A stretch of 7,329 nucleotides of DNA, from NCBI GenBank assembly GCA_012841735.1, contig DUUE01000197.1:1-7329 (forward strand), in the 5' to 3' direction. This stretch comes from Bacillota bacterium (GTDB taxonomy: Bacteria > Bacillota > Dethiobacteria > Dethiobacterales > Dethiobacteraceae). The position numbers were made by a program, and so were the translations under genes. This document shows, piece after piece, positions 1-6,911 of this stretch. The notes beneath the pieces are model-generated. The model saw only the letters and a list, made by a program, of their open reading frames with translations, was not told the DNA's origin and did no database searches. Positions within the stretch are counted from its first letter, which is position 1. Every line of letters starts with the position of its first letter.

Positions 1-992
1 CATTCGCTGAACAGCAGGGACAGCGCGGCGGGCAGGATGTAGTGTAAAAGCAGAATCCGGAGAAGGACAGACAGGGAAAAGCCCATGGCATCCAGCGTAC
101 CGATCTGCCCCACAAAGCCGCTTGTCCCCATACCCGCTCCGTAAGGCAGGTTTTCCATTTTTATCAGCGTGGTGGCTATGGGACCAAGAATGGCAGCGGC
201 CAGTGTGGGCGGCAGCAAAATCCAGGGATTACGCACAATATTGGGCACCTGCAGCATGGATGTGCCCACTCCCTGGGCAATCAATCCCCCCCAGCCGTTT
301 TCCCGGTAACTGGCCACGGCAAAACCTATCATCTGGGCTGAACAACCCACAGTGGCAGCCCCGGCCGCCAGGCCGCCCAGTTCCATCATCATGGCCAGGG
401 CCGCGCTGGATATGGGGGCTGTCAGCGCCAGCCCCATCACCACGGAAACAATAATCCCCATGGGAATGGGCTGCAGTTCCGTTGCCCTCATAATCAGCCT
501 GCCCAGTGCCAGCATAAAGCCGTTCACCCAGGGCCCCACCACGGCGGCGGCGGCCACACCTGCCAGGATGGTAACGCCGGGTGTGACAATAATATCGATT
601 TTTGTTTCCCGGGAAACAGCTTTGCCGAACTCGGCCCCGATCACGGCCGCCACAAAAGCGCCGGCCGGCCCGCCGCCCAGCGTTACCCCGGCTCCCCCGG
701 TGATGGCGCTGGCAAACAGCACCAGCGGCGGCGCTTTCAGCCCGTAGGCCACGGCGACACCGATGGCGGGACCGTACAGGCTCTTGGCGATATTGCCACT
801 GTCAACCATGAATTGCAGGATGGTATTGTCCCCCAGGAGGTTAAGCAGCTGGTTCCCTATTGTCTCCAGAATAACCCCCACAATAAGCGAGGCAAAGAGG
901 CCCAGGGCCATGGCACCGAGAGCGTCAATAAAATAGCGTTCCAGGGAAAAAACTATATTTTTGCGGGCCAGGAACCCTTCTTCTTTCTGCAT
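1..992 (-). CDS. PTS_EIIC_2 / PfoR-type polytopic membrane protein (C-terminus cut by window edge)
   Basis: The frame is open from the ATG at 992 to the left edge, giving 330 residues; the last two bases read TG, which could begin a TGA stop, since the family is roughly this long. The protein is very hydrophobic, with several membrane segments (about 22-45, 70-96, 100-120, 134-165, 176-200, 255-278, 303-327). It carries glycine-rich and proline motifs typical of the PTS_EIIC_2 family (COG3641, PfoR-like): a TPGVTI motif near 137-142, GTSMLQVPNIVRNPW at 243-257 followed by LLPPTLAAAILGP, and GAGMGTSG at 285-292. Members resemble the membrane IIC part of a sugar phosphotransferase system, but the substrate is generally unknown. 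No IIA or IIB partner is visible here. A GGGGAGG site at 1008-1002 sits 9 bases before the ATG; an in-frame GTG directly upstream (995-993) is an alternative start. It begins 31 bases after the selD stop with no evident terminator, so it is probably the last visible gene of the sel transcript. The family call is firm; its function is not. Confidence 0.85.
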   Translation of the reverse strand, partial: MQKEEGFLARKNIVFSLERYFIDALGAMALGLFASLIVGVILETIGNQLLNLLGDNTILQFMVDSGNIAKSLYGPAIGVAVAYGLKAPPLVLFASAITGGAGVTLGGGPAGAFVAAVIGAEFGKAVSRETKIDIIVTPGVTILAGVAAAAVVGPWVNGFMLALGRLIMRATELQPIPMGIIVSVVMGLALTAPISSAALAMMMELGGLAAGAATVGCSAQMIGFAVASYRENGWGGLIAQGVGTSMLQVPNIVRNPWILLPPTLAAAILGPIATTLIKMENLPYGAGMGTSGFVGQIGTLDAMGFSLSVLLRILLLHYILPAALSLLFSE

Positions 993-1001
993 CACCTTAT
1001 T

Positions 1002-1008
1002 CCTCCCC
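1002..1008 (-). promoter_or_regulatory. Strong ribosome binding site of the PfoR-type gene
   Basis: The minus strand reads GGGGAGG, a near-perfect Shine-Dalgarno sequence, 9 bases before the ATG at 992 and 6 before the in-frame GTG at 995. It lies in the 31-base gap after selD. It supports independent, efficient translation of the membrane protein from a shared transcript, but does not decide between GTG and ATG. Confidence 0.75.
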
Positions 1009-1023
1009 TGACAAAAAGTCCAC

Positions 1024-2067
1024 TTATAAAGTCACTCTGATGCCGCCCGCGGTGCCCCGGGTAACATGTCCGATGACGGCCGCAGGGACTTGATAACGCT
1101 GCATTGCATTAAGCAACGCGTCGGCTTTGTCCTGCGGGACGGCAAGCAGCAGCCCGCCCGATGTCTGCGGGTCGCACAGAATGTCTATTTCCCGCTCGCC
1201 CACATTGGCGGCCGCCTCCAGGCCGCAGGCCACATACTCCCTGTTGGCATAAGCGCCGCCCGGGATCAGACCCATACCGGCCGCACGCACGGCACCGGGT
1301 AAAAGCGGCACCCGGCCGAAAGAAATTTCCAGGGCCACCTTGCTGGCCAATGCCATTTCGCGGGCATGCCCCAAAAGACCAAATCCGGTAATGTCGGTGG
1401 CGGCGGATACACCCGTCTCCAGCATGGCGGCGGCGGCAGCCTTGTTCAGGGTGGCCATGGAAGCGGCGGCGGCAGCCAGTTCGCCCGCCCGGTCCATCCC
1501 CGCCCTGACCGCCGTCATCACCAGGCCGGTGCCGATAGGTTTGCTTAGCACCAGCACATCGCCGGGCTGCGCCCCGCTGTTGGTAACAAGTTTGTCCGGG
1601 TGAACCAGGCCGGTAACTGAAAGACCGTATTTGGGTTCTTTGTCTTCCACGCTGTGACCGCCCACAATAATTGCACCCGCTTCGGCAATTTTGGCTGCGC
1701 CGCCCTTAATGATTTCCGCAAGGATCCTGATGTCCACCGTTTTGGACGGGAAGCAGACAATATTCATCACCAGTTTCGGTTCCCCGCCCATTGTATAGAC
1801 ATCTGACAAGGCATTGGCAGCCGCAATTTGCCCGAAAGTATAGGGATCATCCACTATGGGCGTGAAAAAATCCAGCGTTTGCACCAAGGCCAGATCAGGT
1901 CGCAGGCGGTACACCCCCGCATCGGCAAAAGCCTCACAACCGACCAAAAGATCGGGGTCGGATACGACAGGTAAATGGCACAGTACCTGCGCCAATGCCC
2001 CGGCAGGCATTTTGGCCGCTCACCCGCCGCTGGTCGTTAACGAGAGCAGGCGGACTTCTTCATCCAT
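1024..2067 (-). CDS. selD: Selenide, water dikinase SelD, selenocysteine-containing (in-frame TGA at 2022-2020)
   Basis: SelD uses ATP and selenide to make selenophosphate, the selenium donor for Sec-tRNA synthesis. The gene is split for a standard reader. From the ATG at 2067 it encodes 15 residues ending TTSGG, then an in-frame TGA (2022-2020), then AAKMPAGALAQVL and the rest of SelD to a TAA at 1026-1024. Reading TGA as Sec gives 347 residues, normal for the family, with U16 and K19 matching the catalytic Cys17 and Lys20 of E. coli SelD. Family motifs follow: TLDFFTP (D65), SDVYTMGG (D89), VGGHS (about 136-139), TDITGFGLLGHA (about 224-235) and CDPQTSGG near the C-terminus. A start at the ATG at 2010 would remove the catalytic loop and is rejected. 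The ATG at 2067 has GGTGA five bases upstream and overlaps the selB stop by 8 bases. The alternative ATG at 2079 lies directly against the GAGG and is less likely. There are no other frame defects. Confidence 0.93.
1991..2016 (-). promoter_or_regulatory. Candidate bacterial SECIS hairpin after the selD UGA
   Basis: On the transcript, three bases after the UGA, GCC (2016-2014) can pair with GGC (1993-1991). After a two-A bulge, AAUGCCU (2011-2005) pairs with GGGCAUU (2000-1994), with one U-G wobble at the top. The apical loop is GCCG, starting with G. Bacterial SECIS elements are hairpins just downstream of the UGA with a G at the start of the apical loop, bound by the SelB C-terminal domain. 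The loop begins 15 bases after the UGA, slightly closer than in E. coli fdhF (about 19). The pairing was done by eye with no folding calculation. Confidence 0.55.
2020..2022 (-). other. selD: UGA selenocysteine codon of selD (Sec16)
   Basis: The minus strand reads TGA here, in frame between codons for TTSGG and AAKMPAG. The position coincides with the catalytic Cys or Sec of SelD proteins, where the Gly-Gly-(Cys/Sec)-x-x-Lys pattern is conserved. The SelD frame is open and family-like on both sides. SelA and SelB are encoded directly upstream, so the decoding machinery is present. A chance nonsense mutation exactly at this residue is much less likely than Sec. Confidence 0.92.
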
Positions 2068-3994
2068 TGCTTTCACCATCCTCACAGTTAGTGGGATCAA
2101 GGCGCCAGAGCACCCGTTCTTCTCCCAGGCGCCGTGTCCATTTGAGACGGTCGAATGTTTCCAACAAAGGCAGGACAAATTTCCGGGTGGAGCCCAGCTT
2201 TTCCCGGAACTCTCCGGCCGCCAGGGTTTTATGGGAGAGAAAATGCCGGCACAGTTCCTGTTTGGCATGCCGGAAATGGCTGCTGTGCAGGGCAAACTGT
2301 TCGTCCAGGCGGACCAAAACGCCCGTCTGCACCAGGTAAGCAAGAAAATCTTCAGTTTTTACCACGCTTGACCGGATTGCTTCCGCCGCTTCCTTCACAC
2401 TGGGCGGTTTAAATCCTCCCGCAAGATAAAGCTCCGTCAGTTTTGCCAGCTGTTTTTCTTCCTGTGCCGTCGGTTTGGGTGTATGCTGGGCCAAAGAAAC
2501 CAGATCTTCGGCACTTTTAATGCTTCCCGCGGCGGAGAGCCGCTGCAGCAGCCAGTCATAAACCTTAACCGGCAGCTCCCTGGGCAGCGCCCCTTTCAGT
2601 TCCGCCCGCGACATGCCCGCCGCCAGGTGGTGGTTGCGGTGAAAAAGGGCAAGCGTGTCCTCCAGGCGTTCTTCCCACTCCCTGACGGCCTGGGCGGTAA
2701 AATAGAAATCGCCCGCCTGCAGCAGTCTGCCTTCCTGCACCAGCCTGCCCAGCAGCCTGTCCAGTACATCGGGCGCCAGGCCGGACTCTTTGCGCAGGAC
2801 ACTTGCGGCAAGGACACCTTCCCGGCTGATGCGCTGCAGGAGCGGTGCGGCCGGGTCCCCCTGCTCCAGTTCCCTGAGGCGTTCCAGGACATCTTCCCGG
2901 AAACGTTTATGTTTTACCGGGCGGGCGTCCAGCACAATGCCGCCGCCGATGGTAGTCATGGGTGAAAAACTGCGGATGACAAAACGGTCATTATTCTGCG
3001 CCACCAGCTTTTTTTCCAGGCGCAGCTGGACGGGTGCCTCTTTGCCGGGTTCCAGTTCATCCCTGTCCAGCAGAGCCACCCGCCCCACGGCACGGCCCGT
3101 ACCCAGGTAAACATGGACACGTGTCATGTTTTTCAGCGACCGCGCCGCACCGGGCAGCAGTTTCAATTTTGCATCCAATAGATAGGTGGCTTCCAGCGAA
3201 CCGGGGGCGGCCAGGACACTACCGCGCGGGAGTGCTTCTTTTTCCAGGCCGGAAAGATTAACTGCGGCCCGCTGTCCGGCTACAGCCCCTTCCGTCTGCC
3301 GCCCGTGGACCTGCACCTGCCTGACACGGGCCGTCCGGCCCGCCGGCAGGGCAGCCACAGTCATGCCGTTGCGAATAGTTCCGGCCAGTACTGTGCCGGT
3401 CACGACGGTGCCAAAGCCGGCCACGGTAAACACCCTGTCCACCGGCAGGCGCAGCGGTGCCTGTGCGTCTCTGGCAGGCATTTCCGCCGTAATTTCATCA
3501 ATGGCCCGTACCAGTTCCGGCAGTCCCCTGCCCGTATGGGCTGAAACGCGGAAAAAAGGCGCCCCTTCCAGGAAGGTTCCCGCCAGTGCCTCCCGCACCT
3601 CTTCTTCCACCAAATCAAGCCATTCTTCATCTTCCGCCAGGTCGACCTTGGTTAAAACCACCACCCCGCGGGCAATCCGGAGTAAATCCATAATTTCCAC
3701 ATGCTCACGCGTCTGCGGCATCACACCTTCCGTCACATCAACCACCAGCAGCACCAGGTCAATGCCGCCGATCCCCGCCAGCATATTATGGATAAAACGC
3801 TCATGGCCGGGGACATCAATAACGCCCGCCAGGCGGCCGCCGGGCAGTTTAAAAGGGGCAAAACCCAGCTCAATGGAGATGCCGCGTTTTTTTTCTTCTT
3901 TTAACCGGTCGGTATCTTTTCCGGTCAGTGCTTTTATCAGTTCCGTTTTCCCGTGGTCCACGTGGCCGGCCGTGCCGATAATTACGTGAGACAA
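2060..3994 (-). CDS. selB: Selenocysteine-specific elongation factor SelB
   Basis: SelB is a GTPase that carries Sec-tRNA(Sec) to the ribosome at UGA codons marked by a SECIS hairpin. The 644-residue product has the usual length. Its N-terminus is an EF-Tu-like GTPase: G1 GHVDHGKT at 10-17, the switch region RGISIELGF near 37-45, G3 DVPGHE at 60-65 and G4 TKVD at 115-118. EF-Tu-like beta-barrel domains follow (for example VAGFGTVVTGTVLAG, then RFVIRSFSPMTTIGGG), and from about residue 360 a winged-helix region that in this family binds SECIS RNA. The last winged helix contains GSTRKFVLPLLETFDR and RRLGEERVLWR, typical of SelB C-termini. The start is TTG at 3994, since MSHVIIGTAGHVDHGKT aligns with the family N-terminus and AGGTGG lies four bases upstream. 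It overlaps the selA 3' end by 13 bases and its TGA (2062-2060) overlaps the selD start, suggesting coupled translation. Confidence 0.97.
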   Translation of the reverse strand: MSHVIIGTAGHVDHGKTELIKALTGKDTDRLKEEKKRGISIELGFAPFKLPGGRLAGVIDVPGHERFIHNMLAGIGGIDLVLLVVDVTEGVMPQTREHVEIMDLLRIARGVVVLTKVDLAEDEEWLDLVEEEVREALAGTFLEGAPFFRVSAHTGRGLPELVRAIDEITAEMPARDAQAPLRLPVDRVFTVAGFGTVVTGTVLAGTIRNGMTVAALPAGRTARVRQVQVHGRQTEGAVAGQRAAVNLSGLEKEALPRGSVLAAPGSLEATYLLDAKLKLLPGAARSLKNMTRVHVYLGTGRAVGRVALLDRDELEPGKEAPVQLRLEKKLVAQNNDRFVIRSFSPMTTIGGGIVLDARPVKHKRFREDVLERLRELEQGDPAAPLLQRISREGVLAASVLRKESGLAPDVLDRLLGRLVQEGRLLQAGDFYFTAQAVREWEERLEDTLALFHRNHHLAAGMSRAELKGALPRELPVKVYDWLLQRLSAAGSIKSAEDLVSLAQHTPKPTAQEEKQLAKLTELYLAGGFKPPSVKEAAEAIRSSVVKTEDFLAYLVQTGVLVRLDEQFALHSSHFRHAKQELCRHFLSHKTLAAGEFREKLGSTRKFVLPLLETFDRLKWTRRLGEERVLWRLDPTNCEDGESNG

Positions 3995-5379
3995 GTTACC
4001 ACCTCTTCCTCTTCGGCCTCCTCAATGGTCCGGGGGTCAAGGAGCAGCCAGTCAGCCTGCACGCGCCCCACCAGAGACGGGGTGCCTGTCCGCAGTTTCT
4101 GCACCCATTCCGCCTGGGGCATTTTTTTGTGCCGCAGGGCAACCACAAAGGTGGGAAGGCGGGTCAGGGGCATGGCTCCGCCGCCGACAAAGGAATAATC
4201 CTCCCGGACGGCAACTGTGAGATTACCAGGCGCCTTCTCGCGCAGAACGGAGGCCAGGCGCTCCGCCCGGCGCTTAAGCGTGGCCAATGGCATGGTAAGC
4301 ATGGCCAGGACAGGAATATCGCGCAGCGGTTCGCCAAAGAGATAAATCTGCAAAGTGGCCTCCAGGGCTGCCAGGGTAACTTTGTCGGGCCGCAGGGCCC
4401 GCAGCAGCTGGTTCTTTTTGATGCGCTCCAAAAAGACACGCCTGCCAAGAATAATACCCGCCTGGGGGCCGCCCAGCAGTTTGTCGCCGCTTAAAGTAAG
4501 CACGTCCACCCCGGCGGCAATGCGCTCCGCCACCAGCGGTTCCCGCTCCAGCCCGAAAGCGGACAGGTCCACCAGCAGGCCGCTGCCCAAATCTTCCATC
4601 ACGGGCAGCCCCAGCGACCTGCCCAGCACGGCCAGTTCATCCACTTCCACCGCCGCGGTAAAGCCCACCACCCTGTAATTGCTGGTATGTACTTTTAAAA
4701 GCAGGGCTGTTTCCTCATCCACAGCCTGTTCATAATCGCCATAGTGAGTTTTATTGGTGGTGCCCACTTCCACCAGCCGGGCGCCGCTGGCGGCCATCAC
4801 TTCCGGGATGCGGAAACTGCCGCCGATCTCCACCAGTTCGCCGCGGGAAACAATCACCTTTTTCCCTGCCGCCAGTGTGTTTAACGCCAGCATGACGGCA
4901 GCCGCATTATTGTTAACCACGCAGGCCGCCTCCGCTCCCGTGAGCGCCGTCAGCAGCCGTTCCACATGGGTATGGCGCTGGCCGCGCCTGCCGGCAGGCA
5001 AGTCCATTTCCAGGTTGCAGTAACCTGCAGCCCGCTGCATAGCCTCTTTTGCCGCCCCGGCCAGCCTGGCACGGCCCAGATTGGTATGCAGCACCGTACC
5101 GGTAGCGTTGATGACACGTTGCAGGGAAGGCTGCTTAAGCTGCCGCAGCCGGGCAAGCGCCGCACAAGCCACCGCTTCCGGCGAACTCTGAAATTCCACC
5201 AGTTCATCCCGGTTTGCCGCCCGCAGAATCTGCCGGCGCAGGCTGTCGACAATTTCCTGCACCGCCCTGACAAGCAGTGCATGCGGGAAGTACTCTCCCC
5301 CCGTTTGCCGGGCGGCCGCCACGGCCACATCAACCCCGGGCAAAGCGCGCAAATACTCCTGCCTCCAGTTTTCAGCCAT
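3982..5379 (-). CDS. selA: L-seryl-tRNA(Sec) selenium transferase SelA
   Basis: SelA is a PLP enzyme, decameric in characterised bacteria, that converts seryl-tRNA(Sec) plus selenophosphate to selenocysteinyl-tRNA(Sec). The product is 465 residues from the ATG at 5379, the usual length. The N-terminal segment has the family's RALPGVD motif. The middle has INATGTVLHTNLGRA, the conserved VVNNNAAAV stretch and ELVEIGGSFRIPEVM. The PLP-binding lysine is K300 in SGDKLLGGPQAG, matching E. coli K295. A GTG at 5388 would add three residues (MKK), but AGGTGA at 5390-5385 lies five bases before the ATG and overlaps that GTG, so the ATG is preferred. It is the first gene of the sel operon, with a promoter just upstream. 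Its last codons supply the selB ribosome binding site. The acidic C-terminus (EEAEEEEV) arises from that purine-rich sequence. Confidence 0.97.
   Translation of the reverse strand: MAENWRQEYLRALPGVDVAVAAARQTGGEYFPHALLVRAVQEIVDSLRRQILRAANRDELVEFQSSPEAVACAALARLRQLKQPSLQRVINATGTVLHTNLGRARLAGAAKEAMQRAAGYCNLEMDLPAGRRGQRHTHVERLLTALTGAEAACVVNNNAAAVMLALNTLAAGKKVIVSRGELVEIGGSFRIPEVMAASGARLVEVGTTNKTHYGDYEQAVDEETALLLKVHTSNYRVVGFTAAVEVDELAVLGRSLGLPVMEDLGSGLLVDLSAFGLEREPLVAERIAAGVDVLTLSGDKLLGGPQAGIILGRRVFLERIKKNQLLRALRPDKVTLAALEATLQIYLFGEPLRDIPVLAMLTMPLATLKRRAERLASVLREKAPGNLTVAVREDYSFVGGGAMPLTRLPTFVVALRHKKMPQAEWVQKLRTGTPSLVGRVQADWLLLDPRTIEEAEEEEVVTCLT
3999..4005 (-). promoter_or_regulatory. selB ribosome binding site inside the selA 3' end
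   Basis: The minus strand reads GAGGTGG within the last selA codons, four bases before the TTG at 3994. The site decides the selB start: no ATG or GTG in this frame gives a better family alignment. Ribosomes finishing selA at 3982 pass straight over it, which favours translational coupling. Confidence 0.7.
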
Positions 5380-5426
5380 TTTTTTCACCTGCTGACGTAA
5401 TTTTCATCTGTCTTGTCATGTCACTA

Positions 5427-5455
5427 ATTATATAGCGTCAGCCAGGCAAACGCAA
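5427..5455 (-). promoter_or_regulatory. Sigma-70-type promoter of the sel operon
   Basis: On the minus strand a -35 box TTGCGT (5455-5450) is separated by exactly 17 bases from a perfect -10 box TATAAT (5432-5427). The match is by eye. The box lies in an AT-rich patch of an otherwise GC-rich gap, 48 bases before the selA ATG, giving a predicted short leader of about 40 bases. I see no clear operator or riboswitch; a tandem TGACA TGACA repeat lies around 5421-5412 at the expected start of transcription and may be incidental. Confidence 0.7.
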
Positions 5456-5518
5456 GAGAGCAGGCGAGGCGGTGTGCTTAACCTGCCGGCCGGGGCGGGC
5501 GATCATACCGGGCGGACG

Positions 5519-5545
5519 GCCAAAAAAGGCATATGTTCCTTTGGC
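5519..5545 (-). terminator. Weak hairpin after the histidine kinase, possible terminator
   Basis: Nine bases after the kinase stop codon, GCCAAA (5545-5540) can pair with TTTGGC (5524-5519) around a short middle segment. A core AAAGG/CCTTT pairing is directly followed by further Ts. A run of six Ts lies in the 3' arm rather than after the stem, so this is not a textbook intrinsic terminator. It lies where one would be expected, between the two-component genes and the sel promoter. Confidence 0.3.
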
Positions 5546-5553
5546 GTTCTTAG

Positions 5554-6909
5554 TTACAGCGGCAGGTACAGGCGGAAACAGCTGCCTTTTCCGGGGGTGC
5601 TTTCCACCGTCACCCGGCCGTGCATTGCTTCCGTCAGTTCCCTGACGATGGCCAGGCCGATGCCCGACCCGCCGGTGGCCCGTGCCCTTGAGGGGTCCGC
5701 ACGGTAAAAGCGCTCGAAGATGTGGGGCAGGTGCTCCGGGGCAATACCGCTGCCCGTATCAGCCACCGCGATCACCGCTTCGCCGCCCGCCGCAGTCAGG
5801 GAAATTGTCACCCGGCCGCCGGCAGGTGTGTACTTGGCCGCATTCATCAGCAGGTTGGCCAGCACCTGGCCCAAAAGCCCCCTGTCCGCCTGCACCGTCA
5901 CTTCCTCATGCGGCAGCTCAAGGACAAGACTGATGTCTTTCCGCTCGAGCAGCGGCCGGTAACGTTCCGTTTCCGCCGCCAGGAAAGAATGCAGGGGAAG
6001 CAGTTCAAAGTGCGCCGCTCTCCGGCTGTATTCGGCATCTGCCAGGCGCTGCAGGTCAGTGATCAGGCTGCCCAGGCGGCCTGATTCTTCCAGGACAGCC
6101 GCAAGATGCTTTTCATCCGGCGGCAGCACTCCGTCCCGGAAGGCTTCCAGGTAGCTTTGGATGGTGGACAGGGGCGTGCGCAGCTCGTGGGAGATGTCGC
6201 TGGTCAGTTTTTTCCGCAAATCGCTTTGGGCTTCCAGGCGGGAAGCCATGCGGTTCATGGTTTCCCCGAGTACTGCCAGCTCGTCGTCCCCGCTGACAAC
6301 TACACGGGAAGAAAAGCGGCCCTGTCCCCACTTTTCCGCCGCCGCCGCCAGCACCGTCAGGCGGCCTGTCAGGCGCCGGGCCAGCTTGCTGCCAAAACAG
6401 GCGGCGGCAACAATGGCCGCCAGGCCGGTGACAATGGCACTGGTGAGCACTGTGCGGCGGAACAGCAGCGCTTCTGCCGACCAGAGACCCTGCCGGCCCA
6501 GGTGGACAATTTCCACCATTCCCACCTGTTCACCCTGAACATAGAGTGGATAGGCGGCCGCATTACCGCGCTGCTCCTGCCGTTGCCAGCGCCCGCCGTG
6601 CATCCCCATCATGCCTGTCAGGGAGTCCACAATGAGTCTCCCCCTCAGGTCGTAGACTTTAATCTGAGTACCGGTGGTTGAACCCACATACATGGTGGAT
6701 AAGCGAACAGCCTGCCAGGAGGTGCTCCGGCTGTAGAGCTCGGCCAGGGTATCCAGAATAAGACGATTCTGTTCTTCCTGGACTTTGCCCAGGTAACGGG
6801 TGAAATTAAAAGTGAGGGCCAGGTTGATAAGGACGGCGGCCAGCACAATGCCGCCCACAGCCAGGGCAACCATAGACAGTGTGATTTTTCTCGTCAGGCT
6901 GGATCGCAT
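5554..6909 (-). CDS. Membrane sensor histidine kinase, BaeS/PhoR-like
   Basis: This is a 451-residue transmembrane sensor kinase that should autophosphorylate on a histidine and pass the phosphate to the adjacent response regulator. A membrane helix spans about 10-32, an extracytoplasmic sensor region about 33-150, a second helix about 153-174, then a HAMP linker to about 226. The H box is SDISHELRTPLS with H241 as phosphoacceptor. The ATP-binding domain has N box NLLMNAAKY (about 352-360), G1 VADTGSGIA (D384), F box IFERFYR and G2 GGSGIGLAIV. The sensor region has a PAS/Cache-like stretch (IKVYDLRGRLIVDS) followed by a Met/His/Gly-rich loop, GMMGMHGG (about 99-106). The ATG at 6909 follows the regulator stop by two bases, with AAGGTGA six bases upstream. 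All parts appear intact. The signal sensed is unknown. Confidence 0.95.
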   Translation of the reverse strand: MRSSLTRKITLSMVALAVGGIVLAAVLINLALTFNFTRYLGKVQEEQNRLILDTLAELYSRSTSWQAVRLSTMYVGSTTGTQIKVYDLRGRLIVDSLTGMMGMHGGRWQRQEQRGNAAAYPLYVQGEQVGMVEIVHLGRQGLWSAEALLFRRTVLTSAIVTGLAAIVAAACFGSKLARRLTGRLTVLAAAAEKWGQGRFSSRVVVSGDDELAVLGETMNRMASRLEAQSDLRKKLTSDISHELRTPLSTIQSYLEAFRDGVLPPDEKHLAAVLEESGRLGSLITDLQRLADAEYSRRAAHFELLPLHSFLAAETERYRPLLERKDISLVLELPHEEVTVQADRGLLGQVLANLLMNAAKYTPAGGRVTISLTAAGGEAVIAVADTGSGIAPEHLPHIFERFYRADPSRARATGGSGIGLAIVRELTEAMHGRVTVESTPGKGSCFRLYLPL

Positions 6910-6911
6910 TA

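Noticed and set aside
122..747. Two long plus-strand open frames in the left part
   Set aside because: They are antisense to the PfoR-type membrane protein, whose frame is continuous, has a strong ribosome binding site and carries family motifs. The plus-strand translations are Pro/Ala/Thr-rich with no recognisable domain.
1420..1480. GCG/GCC triplet repeats within selD
   Set aside because: They encode the alanine-rich helices (AAAAASMATL and AAAAAML) of SelD in its normal frame; this is codon bias rather than a repeat element.
1024..2010. A shorter SelD starting at the ATG at 2010
   Set aside because: It lacks the catalytic residue and the conserved lysine, has no good ribosome binding site (the preceding bases are GCGGCCAAA), and the SelD frame continues upstream through the TGA.
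2020..2343. A separate 107-residue protein ending in TTSGG
   Set aside because: Only its last part, from 2067, is real, as the N-terminus of SelD. The rest is another frame of selB.
3186..3989. Long 267-residue plus-strand open frame
   Set aside because: It is the antisense of the SelB GTPase region; the translation is Ser/Arg/Thr/Pro-rich and low in complexity, a typical shadow in GC-rich DNA.
5389..5553. Possible tRNA-Sec gene or riboswitch in the gap before selA
   Set aside because: There is no acceptor-stem pairing, long extra arm or UCA anticodon loop in a plausible fold, and the predicted leader of about 40 bases is too short for a known riboswitch.
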